64,000 nt of DNA from Bin80 sp965209015 (GTDB lineage: Bacteria > Bacteroidota > Rhodothermia > Rhodothermales > Bin80), in contig OZ242367.1 in the NCBI GenBank assembly GCA_965209015.1, positions 3,100,001 to 3,164,000 of the forward strand, given 5' to 3'. Within the stretch, counting starts at the first letter, position 1; every line of letters starts with the position of its first letter. Shown one piece after another: positions 7,940-16,247 of this stretch. The notes beneath the pieces are model-generated. The model saw nothing but the letters and a program-made list of their open reading frames with translations, was not told the DNA's origin and searched no databases. The position numbers were made by a program, and so were the translations under genes.

Positions 7940-10203
7940 TGAGTGTCCCTTTTCAGATCAATAGTAACACGGATCGGTATTGTGCCTACTTCAATCGTTT
8001 GATTTGCCAATAATTCTTTGCTGAGTTGATCTATGACTGTAAGGGTATAGTGACCCGTGCGTACATGGAAGGTGAATCCGCCATCACGATACACCTCTGT
8101 TTCGGACTCTCCCTGATTCAAGAGGACCCGGAGCCGAAGGGGTGCACGGTCCAGACCGGTGATCTGACCGGTCACCTGGACTCGTTCCTGCATAGGTACA
8201 TGGATGATTTTTCTTCTTCCAGGATCCGTAGTGAAGCTGAACTCCAGCCCCGTGGCTGGATGGAGCAATGGATCCCGAATGGATGCGTCTAGGATGCGGA
8301 CCTGATAACGCTGGTAGGGCTCCAGATAGGCTGCATAGAGCGCTCCAGTTTTTAGGCGGGTCCATCCTCGCTGATGAAGCTGTGCCTCAATGTGTGGGAG
8401 AATCTGCTCCACCGCATCCTGAATACCATTCCCATTCAAATCTTCAAAAATTCGAAGCTCAACAGAGCTTTCCTGATGACTGTATGGAGCAAGTTTTATC
8501 TCTCGGCCAAAATGGACGCTCCCCTGTGCCTGTTGGGAGTGAGAGAGATTATGCACATCCCGCTGAGCCCAAGCGAATAGGCTTCCCCAAGAGGAAGAAA
8601 CCTGGAATCGGAGACTTCCGACGATGCTCCCAAGATCTGCATCCCAGCCCACCCGAAATCCAATAGACCGATTCCGTCGCGGAATAAGTCCCTCCATGCC
8701 ATACAACTGTTGGAGATGCCTATGCTCTGCAAATGCCAACAGACGAAGATGTGGAAAAGACCAACCCAACGAAATGAGCCAGCGGTGATAGGACCTATTC
8801 TCTATGGATGGGCCATGTAGTCGCTCAAATTCCCAGCTTCCGCGCATCAGAAAGCCTTCGGAAGAATGAAACCAAATTTCGGGATGGATCGAAAGGTGCT
8901 GATACTGATCTAGATAGATCATCTGCGAACCTCTGAAGAGTGCACTAATTGGCCCATGACCGATGGATGAAGTGATTGAGGTATTCAGAGATTCTTGGGG
9001 TAGAACATCAATATGCGCAGTAACCTGAAGCCCCGGTCGCCACAACTGGAGGGTAGACATCCAACGCCTATTTGAAAACTGTACCTCTGAGCCAAGCATC
9101 AGAAACGTCAGTGGGTTCAGCGTAAATCCCACCTTGAAATCCGCCCGTTCAGGCACATGAGAGAGAGAGGTTTGGAGCGTTAGTCTCTGATGGACGCCTA
9201 TCTGCAGATTCACGGATTGCTCTCGTTCATGTGCCCGGAAATGATAATACACTGCACCGGAGGGAAGTAGTGATGAGGGAACAAAGAGATACCGAACTCT
9301 TGACGTAACCCGATATTCACCCAGTGGCTGTGTACGCACTTCCAGTTTCGTACTTCCATACCACGCGGGAGCATTCAGCTCATAGTTTCCATCGGTATCC
9401 GCCTGAACTTGATCTAAGACCTCCCCACCAATCACTGCCTGAACGAGCGCATGAGGTTCAGACTCTCCACGGATCGCCTGTGTGCGCTGTAAACGGGGGC
9501 TGGCCAGTGGTGTATTCGTGATCAAGAGGCCATAGAATCCGTCCGTACCCTGACTGGCCTCCACTTGACTCAGCCATTGACCCTGAGGCATGTCAAAGCG
9601 ATACCGCCAAGCGCTCCCTCGACCCAGATCAATTTCGACACTTCCGAAGAGTACACTCCCTGTTAGTTTGATGGTGGGTTGAATATGTAAGCCTCTATCT
9701 CTAAGTGCATCCTGCCGTAGTTGCCAACTTGCCATCATACCACCCCAGAATTTTCGCGTTCGACCAAAAAGATGGGGCCCTGATCCGTTGGTCCAACCGC
9801 TTTGTTGCTGGTACAATGCATGGATATCAAAGGTAGTCGCCACCGAAGATGCGCGTAGGTGTAGTCTCGTCTGATCAAAGTATAGCGAGCTACCAAGACG
9901 ATCTAGGACATCGTTCATGGAAATCCTGCAGGAGAAGTCTTGTACTGGGCTCGCACAAGTGAAGGTGTACCTATGGCGAGTATCCCATGCCTTAAACTGA
10001 ACTTCATTCTGCTGCACCGTAAACCCTAATGCCTGAAAGAGCTCTCCACCATCAACGAGAAATATCTCTCCATCATACCATGCACGTAGGAGTTGCTCAC
10101 TTCTGGGTAGTTCCAAAAGAAGGGGCACCTCCATTAAGACCTGCGCTACGCCCATACGTAGGTTCAGGATGATCAGTACTGCCAAGAGGCCCCCTCTTCG
10201 CAT
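7936..10203 (-). CDS. Outer-membrane usher-like protein (FimD/PapC-type, divergent)
   Basis: A 755-residue protein with an N-terminal signal (GLLAVLIILNLRMGVAQ). An N-terminal domain at about 25-120 resembles the non-classical usher heads. A long run of alternating amphipathic strands (about 150-570) fits a beta barrel. Residues about 250-300 match the usher plug: ALVQAVIGGEVLDQVQADTD, then GNYELNAPAWYGSTKLEVR. A Ca-binding-type loop EDLNGNGIQD lies at 587-596, then two small beta domains end the protein. Ushers export chaperone-bound pilins. The chaperone gene lies directly upstream (1-nt overlap) and three pilin-like genes before that. The protein is slightly shorter than FimD (about 830-870). 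Confidence 0.75.
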   Translation of the reverse strand: MRRGGLLAVLIILNLRMGVAQVLMEVPLLLELPRSEQLLRAWYDGEIFLVDGGELFQALGFTVQQNEVQFKAWDTRHRYTFTCASPVQDFSCRISMNDVLDRLGSSLYFDQTRLHLRASSVATTFDIHALYQQQSGWTNGSGPHLFGRTRKFWGGMMASWQLRQDALRDRGLHIQPTIKLTGSVLFGSVEIDLGRGSAWRYRFDMPQGQWLSQVEASQGTDGFYGLLITNTPLASPRLQRTQAIRGESEPHALVQAVIGGEVLDQVQADTDGNYELNAPAWYGSTKLEVRTQPLGEYRVTSRVRYLFVPSSLLPSGAVYYHFRAHEREQSVNLQIGVHQRLTLQTSLSHVPERADFKVGFTLNPLTFLMLGSEVQFSNRRWMSTLQLWRPGLQVTAHIDVLPQESLNTSITSSIGHGPISALFRGSQMIYLDQYQHLSIHPEIWFHSSEGFLMRGSWEFERLHGPSIENRSYHRWLISLGWSFPHLRLLAFAEHRHLQQLYGMEGLIPRRNRSIGFRVGWDADLGSIVGSLRFQVSSSWGSLFAWAQRDVHNLSHSQQAQGSVHFGREIKLAPYSHQESSVELRIFEDLNGNGIQDAVEQILPHIEAQLHQRGWTRLKTGALYAAYLEPYQRYQVRILDASIRDPLLHPATGLEFSFTTDPGRRKIIHVPMQERVQVTGQITGLDRAPLRLRVLLNQGESETEVYRDGGFTFHVRTGHYTLTVIDQLSKELLANQTIEVGTIPIRVTIDLKRDTQ

Positions 10204-10976
10204 TAGTTCATGTTCAATTCAATCGGCATCGGGGTGCCGAGTTGACGTTGAAGGATCATGGAGAGCCCTGTGTATTCGGTATCGAATTCCAGTCTCAATT
10301 GACCCTTGTTTGGGGTTTCGAATATCGGGATCCGTACTAGACGCTTCGTATAGATCGCCGACTCGGCTCTTCCGAGTTGATTTCCATCTTGAACCACACG
10401 GATCCCTCCCAGAAATGGCCATGAACTCTGATTTTCTATGGACAGGTACAATTCTCCAGACCCATACTCCAAGAATTTGGCACTCAGAACCGGCATCCCC
10501 CTGCCCTGAAAATAGACCAGCGGAGCGACCAGATTATAGACAATACTGAGCCCACTCGCTACCACGGGAATCTGTTCATTGAGGATGGCACCTCGCTCTT
10601 GCATTGCGAAGTGGATCAGGGCAATATGCGCACCTTCTTGTGCTTCATGAATGCGGTAGCGTACGGTCTGCTCACTGCCGGCCACAAGAATGGCTCGATC
10701 GGGGAAAAACGTCAAGTGCTCCGTAAGATCTCTCAGCTGACCTGCCTCTCCTAATACGACCTCCGTAGTGGAGTCGGTGGATGCAATCACTCCGTAGTGG
10801 GCACGGATGGTTACCTCAATGTCCTCGGTTCCTTGATTGTATAGAACGAATGCTCCGTAGGGTTTCTCATCGGTAATGACCGCATAGGCGGGGGTAACGC
10901 TGAGTGCGGCCTGGGCGTGAATCTGCGACACCGTTCCAAGCGTCACTATCCATGAACCTATGATGATTCGTAACAT
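10203..10976 (-). CDS. Periplasmic pilus chaperone-like protein (PapD family, divergent)
   Basis: A 257-residue exported protein with a signal ending at about residue 22 (IHAQA). Two Ig-like domains can be seen: the first with ALSVTPAYAVITDEKPYGAF, then EDIEVTIRAHYGV and LTFFPDRAILVAGSEQTVRY, which follows the chaperone pattern of a strand near the ATPRVI motif and the proline-led strand before the hinge. The second carries LSIVYNLVAPLVYFQG and a C-terminal barrel of short strands. In the family it donates a strand to fold pilin subunits and hands them to the usher. The adjacent usher and pilin genes support this. Confidence 0.75.
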   Translation of the reverse strand: MLRIIIGSWIVTLGTVSQIHAQAALSVTPAYAVITDEKPYGAFVLYNQGTEDIEVTIRAHYGVIASTDSTTEVVLGEAGQLRDLTEHLTFFPDRAILVAGSEQTVRYRIHEAQEGAHIALIHFAMQERGAILNEQIPVVASGLSIVYNLVAPLVYFQGRGMPVLSAKFLEYGSGELYLSIENQSSWPFLGGIRVVQDGNQLGRAESAIYTKRLVRIPIFETPNKGQLRLEFDTEYTGLSMILQRQLGTPMPIELNMN

Positions 10977-10978
10977 GG

Positions 10979-11497
10979 CTATAACGGTGTGATTCGAACG
11001 GCTAATTGACCCGTATACGTGCCTTGGGCTGCACCAAACAGGTGGAGAGTTCCTCCAAATCGTAGGGTTGCGCAGCCGTCATCTCCTAATGCACCTGTAC
11101 TCCCTCGCTTTGCTGGAGCGAGCATAAATGCACCCTGATTACAGCCGTTACTCTGCGCCCAGGATGGAGAAAAGTTGATTTCGTGGTCGCCACCAATCCG
11201 TCTGAGAAGGGCAACATGATCCATACTTACCAAGAACCCGGCCTGGGCAGGACCTTGAATGATCACCTCTCCCATCGCATGCGGCCCGGCTGCCTTACGA
11301 CTTGTGAGCCCGGTCATAGGATCAAGCGTAACCACCCCTACATCTGCCCGCTGCCGTGCAAAATCAACCTGACTACTGCTGACGCTCACAGTCAGCACTC
11401 TGGGGAGTACTTCCAGGTGCACCTGCATCATGCCAGTGGTTTGCGCTTGAGCATTTACAGAGTAAACCACAAGACAGAGTTGTATGAGTCGAATCAT
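10979..11497 (-). CDS. Pilin-like exported subunit A (DUF4402-like)
   Basis: A 172-residue protein with a short signal (MIRLIQLCLVVYSVNAQA). The mature part is beta-rich with a Cys pair (NGCNQGAF, DDGCATLRFGG) and ends in GTYTGQLAVRITPL, the last strand typical of DUF4402/fimbrial subunits. Two bases separate it from the chaperone gene. It shares its fold pattern (FGGTLHLFGAAQGTYTG near the end) with the next two genes, so the three are probably paralogous subunits such as shaft, adaptor or tip. Confidence 0.7.
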   Translation of the reverse strand: MIRLIQLCLVVYSVNAQAQTTGMMQVHLEVLPRVLTVSVSSSQVDFARQRADVGVVTLDPMTGLTSRKAAGPHAMGEVIIQGPAQAGFLVSMDHVALLRRIGGDHEINFSPSWAQSNGCNQGAFMLAPAKRGSTGALGDDGCATLRFGGTLHLFGAAQGTYTGQLAVRITPL

Positions 11498-11499
11498 TT

Positions 11500-12042
11500 T
11501 CAGCTGCAGGTTGCAGTGACAGTGATGGTGCCTGTATAAGTCCCGTTATCATCCGAGAGGGTAATTCCGCTGACGGTACCCCCGAAGCGGAAATACCGAC
11601 TGAATGAGCTTCCCGCACCACTGGCCGTACCGAAGTAGGAGGCAGAGTTAATCCTCGCATAGCCGCTCCCCGACGAACCGGACTGGGCCCACCTACCGGA
11701 AAATGACAAGGTCTCCCCAGAATTTTCCAGATTGCTTGGAAACGTGCGGGATACGGTATAGGAAGAGACATTTTCCCCTCTCAGCCGAACTTGACCGACA
11801 CTGCTGGATCCGCTACGTAACAAGTCCGTAGTGACATCGCCAGACACGGCGGAGATCGAAATATCTTTCGATCCGGTACTAGGCTTCTCAACTGTACCAT
11901 AATTGAGAGGTACATCGCTTGAAACCATACAGGTCGGTGAGGGTGAAGAGAGAGAGATGGATACCGGGACGGTTGTCGATTGTCCAAGCGTGGGAGTTCC
12001 CCACGATAGGTACAGAAGTAGAAGTGTGCGCAGTGGTTTCAT
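11500..12042 (-). CDS. Pilin-like exported subunit B (DUF4402-like)
   Basis: The start ATG 12042 is preferred over an in-frame start 108 nt upstream, because it gives a clean signal (MKPLRTLLLLYLSWGTPTLG) and leaves only 4 nt to the previous gene. The mature protein of about 160 residues is rich in Ser, Gly and Thr, has one early Cys (SPTCMVSS) and one terminal Cys that may pair, and ends FGGTVSGITLSDDNGTYTG then TITVTATCS. The low-complexity Ser/Gly content suits a main shaft subunit. Confidence 0.7.
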   Translation of the reverse strand: MKPLRTLLLLYLSWGTPTLGQSTTVPVSISLSSPSPTCMVSSDVPLNYGTVEKPSTGSKDISISAVSGDVTTDLLRSGSSSVGQVRLRGENVSSYTVSRTFPSNLENSGETLSFSGRWAQSGSSGSGYARINSASYFGTASGAGSSFSRYFRFGGTVSGITLSDDNGTYTGTITVTATCS

Positions 12043-12046
12043 GTAG

Positions 12047-12544
12047 TTAATTACAAGTTGTAGTAATAGAAATTTGACCGACATATAGGCCGGGCATTGT
12101 TTGGGTAGAGAGTCCTTGGATCTTCCCTCCGACCCAAAAATGTCGTTCAAAGGGCCCTTCCGCAGACAGATGGAGCGTTCGTCCTGATATTATCGTAAAG
12201 GGGTCTGTCGTAGTTCTGGCCTGTCCCCATTGCCCTTCATAGGCTAATGGAGTACCCGGACCCGTGATCTGACGGGGAAATTCAATACTGACCATGTAGT
12301 CGGAGGCATATTGTCCGATGAGCATAAATCGTCCAGGGGCCCGTCCACTCCCGGCAGAAACTTTGGGAGACAGGTGAACCATGGGGGCCTGTCCCGTCAC
12401 AGCTCCAAAATTTCCATCTCCCTGCACGACTAGTGCGCAGGTTGCTTGCGGGAGGCGAAGTGCAAGGTGAACATCTACCTCTACGGGTTGCGCATGTACA
12501 GATCCAACCAGACAGGCCATTAAGTGAATGGTCATCAATCGCAT
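12047..12544 (-). CDS. Pilin-like exported subunit C (DUF4402-like)
   Basis: A 165-residue protein with a signal ending near residue 19 (MACLVGSVHAQ), an early Cys (LPQATCALVV), a middle part with YMVSIEFP and a C-terminal GLYVGQISITTTCN. The two Cys are placed as in subunit B, which suggests the same intramolecular disulfide. It overlaps the upstream gene by 10 nt. Role as shaft or tip cannot be decided from sequence. Confidence 0.7.
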   Translation of the reverse strand: MRLMTIHLMACLVGSVHAQPVEVDVHLALRLPQATCALVVQGDGNFGAVTGQAPMVHLSPKVSAGSGRAPGRFMLIGQYASDYMVSIEFPRQITGPGTPLAYEGQWGQARTTTDPFTIISGRTLHLSAEGPFERHFWVGGKIQGLSTQTMPGLYVGQISITTTCN

Positions 12545-13203
12545 GGACGTACATGGACACGGCTCTCGTTCGCATACGTCTCGATACAGTCCGAAGCATC
12601 CCTGAATGACATCACGACTGCGGGTGTGGCAAACCGGAAGATCTGCCAGAGGGTATCTATGGGCGTATGCATCGCAGGGGGATGATGATGCAAGGCAGTT
12701 GGATCATAATTCCAAATTTCCAAACGTACCCCCTCTACGTCCTGAGACATACGTAATTCAAACTCATCCCCATCATAGTAGCGACTAACAGCGCCGAGGA
12801 CATCTACCGTGAGTGCTGCCCTTGCATCCTCGCTGAGCTGGGTATCTGATACTAGATTGATCCCTTCCTTTCTGGTCGCATCCAGCCGATAATCCGCTGC
12901 GATTTCCCATGATTTCATAGATTCCTGCAAGAGTCGGGGCACATCGTTTCCGATCTCATAGGTTTCCATGGAGGGATAGAGTACAACCAGATCATTGGGG
13001 CCAAAGCCATTCGCGGTCACATCCACGATATCCGCACGATCCACCCGTCCGATCGCCGGAATCAATAGCATATCCAGCATATCGTGGATCTGTGTACTGT
13101 CAGACAGTGTCGCAACCGGTCGGGTGAGTTGATCAAACTGCTGTGCATTCGTCGTTTGAATGCATCCAAAAACAAGGACAATACCGATAAGTATTTTAGT
13201 CAT
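12535..13203 (-). CDS. Exported protein of unknown function in the pilus array
   Basis: The start ATG 13203 gives MTKILIGIVLVFGCIQTTNA, a signal peptide, and overlaps the preceding stop by 8 nt. The mature part is about 200 residues, mixed alpha/beta, acidic, with two Cys near the C-terminus (ASDCIETYA, HVRPCD) likely to form a disulfide. I recognise no family. Its place before the pilins suggests an assembly factor, regulator or tip-associated protein. Confidence 0.6.
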   Translation of the reverse strand: MTKILIGIVLVFGCIQTTNAQQFDQLTRPVATLSDSTQIHDMLDMLLIPAIGRVDRADIVDVTANGFGPNDLVVLYPSMETYEIGNDVPRLLQESMKSWEIAADYRLDATRKEGINLVSDTQLSEDARAALTVDVLGAVSRYYDGDEFELRMSQDVEGVRLEIWNYDPTALHHHPPAMHTPIDTLWQIFRFATPAVVMSFRDASDCIETYANESRVHVRPCD

Positions 13204-13702
13204 CTTTTTCGCGTTTGAAATATTTAAAATCATCCATTGGATGGATTATGGTCAGTTGTATTGGGACGTTCGTTAGTACATGACCCCGCCAGTTCATGGG
13301 TTGGGGGAGTGGAATCTGATAGGTAATGGAATAGGCAAAACATCGGAGTTGATCGTCGCTGTACAACTGCACAGGTCGGGCAGCAAGGAATGCCTGCTCC
13401 AGTAGATTTTTGGTTGCCTGCAAGTGCAGGTTGACCGCATCGTAGTGGTCCATGACTGCTTTGCAGCGCCCGGTCTTATCAATTCGGACAAGGAGTTTCC
13501 GAGTCAAGAGATCTGTCACCAGCCGCCGTGCAAGCGGGCTGGCCGCACTATCACTCACCACCGCCCGAGAAACGATGGATGAATCATGAGGAGCCCGACT
13601 ATAAAACTTACCTGATTCAGGCCCTTTGGATCTCATCCAAATTGACAGAACCAACGTCAGCACGAATGCTCCCCCTATCAATATCACGTATTTTGACAGC
13701 AT
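13196..13702 (-). CDS. Membrane-anchored protein, first gene of the pilus array
   Basis: A 168-residue protein with one N-terminal transmembrane helix (YVILIGGAFVLTLVLSIWM) and a periplasmic domain of about 145 residues holding two Cys (KTGRCKAVMDHY, DQLRCFAYS). No family is recognised. It is the promoter-proximal gene of the array. The start codon lies inside a 7-bp inverted repeat (see 13701-13727), so its translation may be limited by RNA structure. Confidence 0.6.
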   Translation of the reverse strand: MLSKYVILIGGAFVLTLVLSIWMRSKGPESGKFYSRAPHDSSIVSRAVVSDSAASPLARRLVTDLLTRKLLVRIDKTGRCKAVMDHYDAVNLHLQATKNLLEQAFLAARPVQLYSDDQLRCFAYSITYQIPLPQPMNWRGHVLTNVPIQLTIIHPMDDFKYFKREKDD

Positions 13703-13727
13703 ACATATATTTAATACAAGTATGTAT
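13701..13727 (-). promoter_or_regulatory. Inverted repeat covering the start codon of the first pilus-array gene
   Basis: ATACATA (13701-13707) and TATGTAT (13721-13727) are perfect complements with a 13-nt loop. On the transcript the right-hand arm includes part of the ATG at 13702, and no good Shine-Dalgarno sequence is visible beside it. It could act as a start-codon hairpin or as an operator. Confidence 0.35.
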
Positions 13728-14000
13728 ACCCCTTCCCACTTGAGAGGAATCGTCTCTAATTGACGATTATGACAAAGAATTACCAGAAATCATTTGAATA
13801 TGAGCAGGAGTTTTTCAAATGATTACGAGTGTCACGGATACCTAATGCACTCAATGGAATGTAGTTATGGAAAAGATCTATTTTATGAGAAAGGAATACG
13901 GTAAATCCGTGAGTTGACAAATATTCGTCACTGACAAATGATTTTGTCCGCACATATTTGTACTGTATTCAGCCCACAAGCAATCTTTGGACAGATGATC
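13703..14000. promoter_or_regulatory. AT-rich leader region of the pilus array with nested inverted repeats
   Basis: No gene. This is the only space where the promoter of the 13702-3333 array can lie. It contains nested inverted repeats: ACAAATAT (13917-13924) with ATATTTGT (13954-13961), and inside them GACAAA (13933-13938) with TTTGTC (13943-13948). A TTGACA sits at 13914-13919 on the plus strand. I see no clean promoter pair for the minus strand. Confidence 0.4.
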
Positions 14001-14008
14001 CTACCCGA

Positions 14009-14520
14009 TCACCACTTCAGATCCATGCGTAGATTGTATCCAACCCGGTAGGCGCGCCCACTCGGATCCACTGTCATTCCCACGATGGATTGCCCAACAC
14101 TTTTCTGGATCGATGCCCCGTACCCCGGTTCCATCTCTACGCGTTGATCCGCGCTTCCCATGCCCATGGAATGCAGTGGAGCTTCGCACCATAGATCTCC
14201 TCCGTACACATTCCCCCAGAGCGGGTACCCGCATTGAGGGGCCGAGTCGGCCCGGCGATCCATACTCAATGGCTCCCATCAGTCCCCATTCTCGCAGTCC
14301 CTCGTCCTTATGCAGCATCAGTGTCCGACCTCCCAATTCCGCATGCAATCGGCTCGTAGACCAGCGTACCCCACCACCCAGTTCGATTCCGATCCCTGTC
14401 TCTGCATCGCCTCCATCCTGACGAAGGGCGGCTTCCATGTAGGGCTCCATGCCCGGATCCGATCCAGTCTCCATGTCCGCCGTAGCCCAGCTGGAGACAG
14501 CGCTTCGGATTCTCAACGGT
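14009..14520 (-). pseudogene. Remnant of an outer-membrane beta-barrel (autotransporter-type) C-terminus
   Basis: Two minus-strand frames join to give barrel strands. The upstream frame reads GGDAETGIGIELGGGVRW, LHAELGGRTLMLHKDEGLRE and MGAIEYGSPGRLGPSM. After a shift near 14235-14265 the second frame reads WGNVYGGDLW, GMGSADQRVEMEPGYGASI and GRAYRVGYNLRMDLKW to a stop at 14009. This alternation of short Gly-rich strands is the C-terminal domain of autotransporter-like barrels. The 5' end is lost at the junction with a transposase remnant near 14520. Confidence 0.6.
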
Positions 14521-14850
14521 GAAGATGCCCTGTTCCTTAGAGACCTCCCTGCAAAGGGTATAGAGACTATCCTGAGATTTGTGCAGAGGCTTGAACAACG
14601 CAACATCAAAGAACTCCGCCAAGTTAGTCAGACATGCATGTGCAACGGTCTCTCACAGAGAATATCCGCACTCCAAGTGGATTAGAAGCGCTCAGAGGAT
14701 AGCTTCCGGTGACTTGCCCTTACGCAACCCACGCAAGACACCTGTGTCCGAGACCAAACCCTTCCATTTTTCGGGCAGAAACGACAGCAATCCCGATTGT
14801 ACGGGCCGTCGTGACAAGCCTGACCCACATAATTTCAGTCAACTCTGTTG
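14521..14850 (-). pseudogene. N-terminal remnant of an IS4-type transposase
   Basis: Fragments in more than one frame: SFLPEKWKGLVSDTGVLRGL and RKGKSPEA at about 14830-14700, then LAEFFDVALFKPLHKSQDSL and YTLCREVSKEQGI at about 14622-14530. This order (KSPEALLR, then DVALLKRLHKSKDWLY) is seen at the start of IS4-family transposases in Bacteroidota-type genomes. The catalytic DDE part is absent. The fragment runs straight into the barrel remnant at about 14520, so it is a fusion scar rather than an intact insertion. Confidence 0.55.
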
Positions 14851-14903
14851 ATTTTACAAAATTACAGCACTAATTGACCGTAAATAAGATAGAACTTATG
14901 GAG

Positions 14904-16235
14904 CTATTTGCCCCTCAGATTCTGACCATCCCAATGGACTACCTTCTCCATCTCCATGGAAGCATTAATCATGTGCGCGCATGCAGCCGCGTGATGGCCT
15001 ATTTCTGCATCTTCTTTTGTTGAACTTCCACTCCGTATCGCGTCTAACCACTCCTGAATATGCACCATAACTGCATGCTTTCCCTCGGAGTAGTAGACCT
15101 CTTCGCCCTGTACTGTCCCCGGTGGGCGGCTTGAGGGCATCTCTTCATGACGAACTGCCGGATCGGCAATGTACGCATCTGCCAGATCCTTTGGCCAACT
15201 TTCCGTGATCCAGCTATTGCTTTCATTCACACGCTCGGGGATAAAGTGAAGTTCATCTCTGACAAAAACTAGTGATCCTTCGGTTCCAAGAATTCGCATT
15301 CCACCGGACTTGCCCCGCTGGTTGTTGAACGTCCCACTCAGGTTCACCATAAAGTTACCAGGATATTTCAGCGAAGCATTGATCGTATCTGGGACATCTC
15401 GGGAGCGTGTCCACCGGTATAGATCACCCATGGCCATTACACTTTCGGGAATCCCAGCCCCCATGATATAGTTGATTCTGGTGCATGTATGGACATAGAG
15501 ATCTGTGGAGAGTCCACCAGAATAATCTTTGTAACAACGCCAACGGAAAAAACGTTCTGGGCTATAGGGACGCTTGGGGGCCGAGCCAAGAAATAGATCC
15601 CAATCCACCGTTTCAGGAGAGGCGTCTGGAGGAATAGGATAAATCCAAGCACCGGAGGCTGTATTTCGGTTCGTATTTGCCCGGATCATCGTCACCTGTC
15701 CGAGCTTCCCATCTCGAACCATCTGACGTGCTTTCTGAACGAGTACATTGTTTGGGCCAGGGCTTCCCACCTGTACGGCGAGGCTGTTTCTCTTCTGGGC
15801 CTCAATAATTCCTGCTCCCTCCTCAATTGAATAGGTCAATGGCTTTTCTATGTACGCATGCTTACCTGCATTCAGCGAATCTACCGAATGTTGATAGTGC
15901 CAATGATCAGGGCTAGAAATGACGACCGCATCGATGTCATCCCGACCAATGATCTCTCTATAGTCCGCCATGGTATCTGCTCTGCCATTGGTACGGTTTC
16001 TCATACGTTCCAACCGTCCAGTATATGCATCACATGCAGCTACAACCTCTATTTCCGGAAATTTTTTGAACGCCTCAACCAATCCGTGGGCTCTGGCCCC
16101 TGCACCAATTAATCCGATGGTAATACGATCACTTGGAGCCACAAATTTTGGTTGTGCTCCCATCGCAAGTCCAGCCGTACCAATTGCACTGGATCGAATA
16201 AAATCTCGTCGGGAAACGATATAGCGTTTTGACAT
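14904..16235 (-). CDS. Gfo/Idh/MocA-family oxidoreductase with Tat signal
   Basis: A 443-residue NAD(P)-dependent oxidoreductase. The N-terminus has a twin-arginine signal (SRRDFIRSSAIGTAG), so it is folded before export to the periplasm. The Rossmann motif is IGLIGAGARAHG, followed by VVAACDAYTGR. EKPLTYS carries the catalytic-region Lys, and the C-terminal beta-sheet domain starts near SGGLSTDLYVH. Members oxidise or epimerise sugar derivatives. It lies 12 nt before a DUF1080 (3-keto-disaccharide hydrolase) gene's stop in the same direction, a frequent pair in which sugars are first 3-oxidised and then cleaved. The initiator may be either of two adjacent ATGs; the second is used. Confidence 0.9.
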   Translation of the reverse strand: MSKRYIVSRRDFIRSSAIGTAGLAMGAQPKFVAPSDRITIGLIGAGARAHGLVEAFKKFPEIEVVAACDAYTGRLERMRNRTNGRADTMADYREIIGRDDIDAVVISSPDHWHYQHSVDSLNAGKHAYIEKPLTYSIEEGAGIIEAQKRNSLAVQVGSPGPNNVLVQKARQMVRDGKLGQVTMIRANTNRNTASGAWIYPIPPDASPETVDWDLFLGSAPKRPYSPERFFRWRCYKDYSGGLSTDLYVHTCTRINYIMGAGIPESVMAMGDLYRWTRSRDVPDTINASLKYPGNFMVNLSGTFNNQRGKSGGMRILGTEGSLVFVRDELHFIPERVNESNSWITESWPKDLADAYIADPAVRHEEMPSSRPPGTVQGEEVYYSEGKHAVMVHIQEWLDAIRSGSSTKEDAEIGHHAAACAHMINASMEMEKVVHWDGQNLRGK

Positions 16236-16247
16236 CATTAATAAAGT

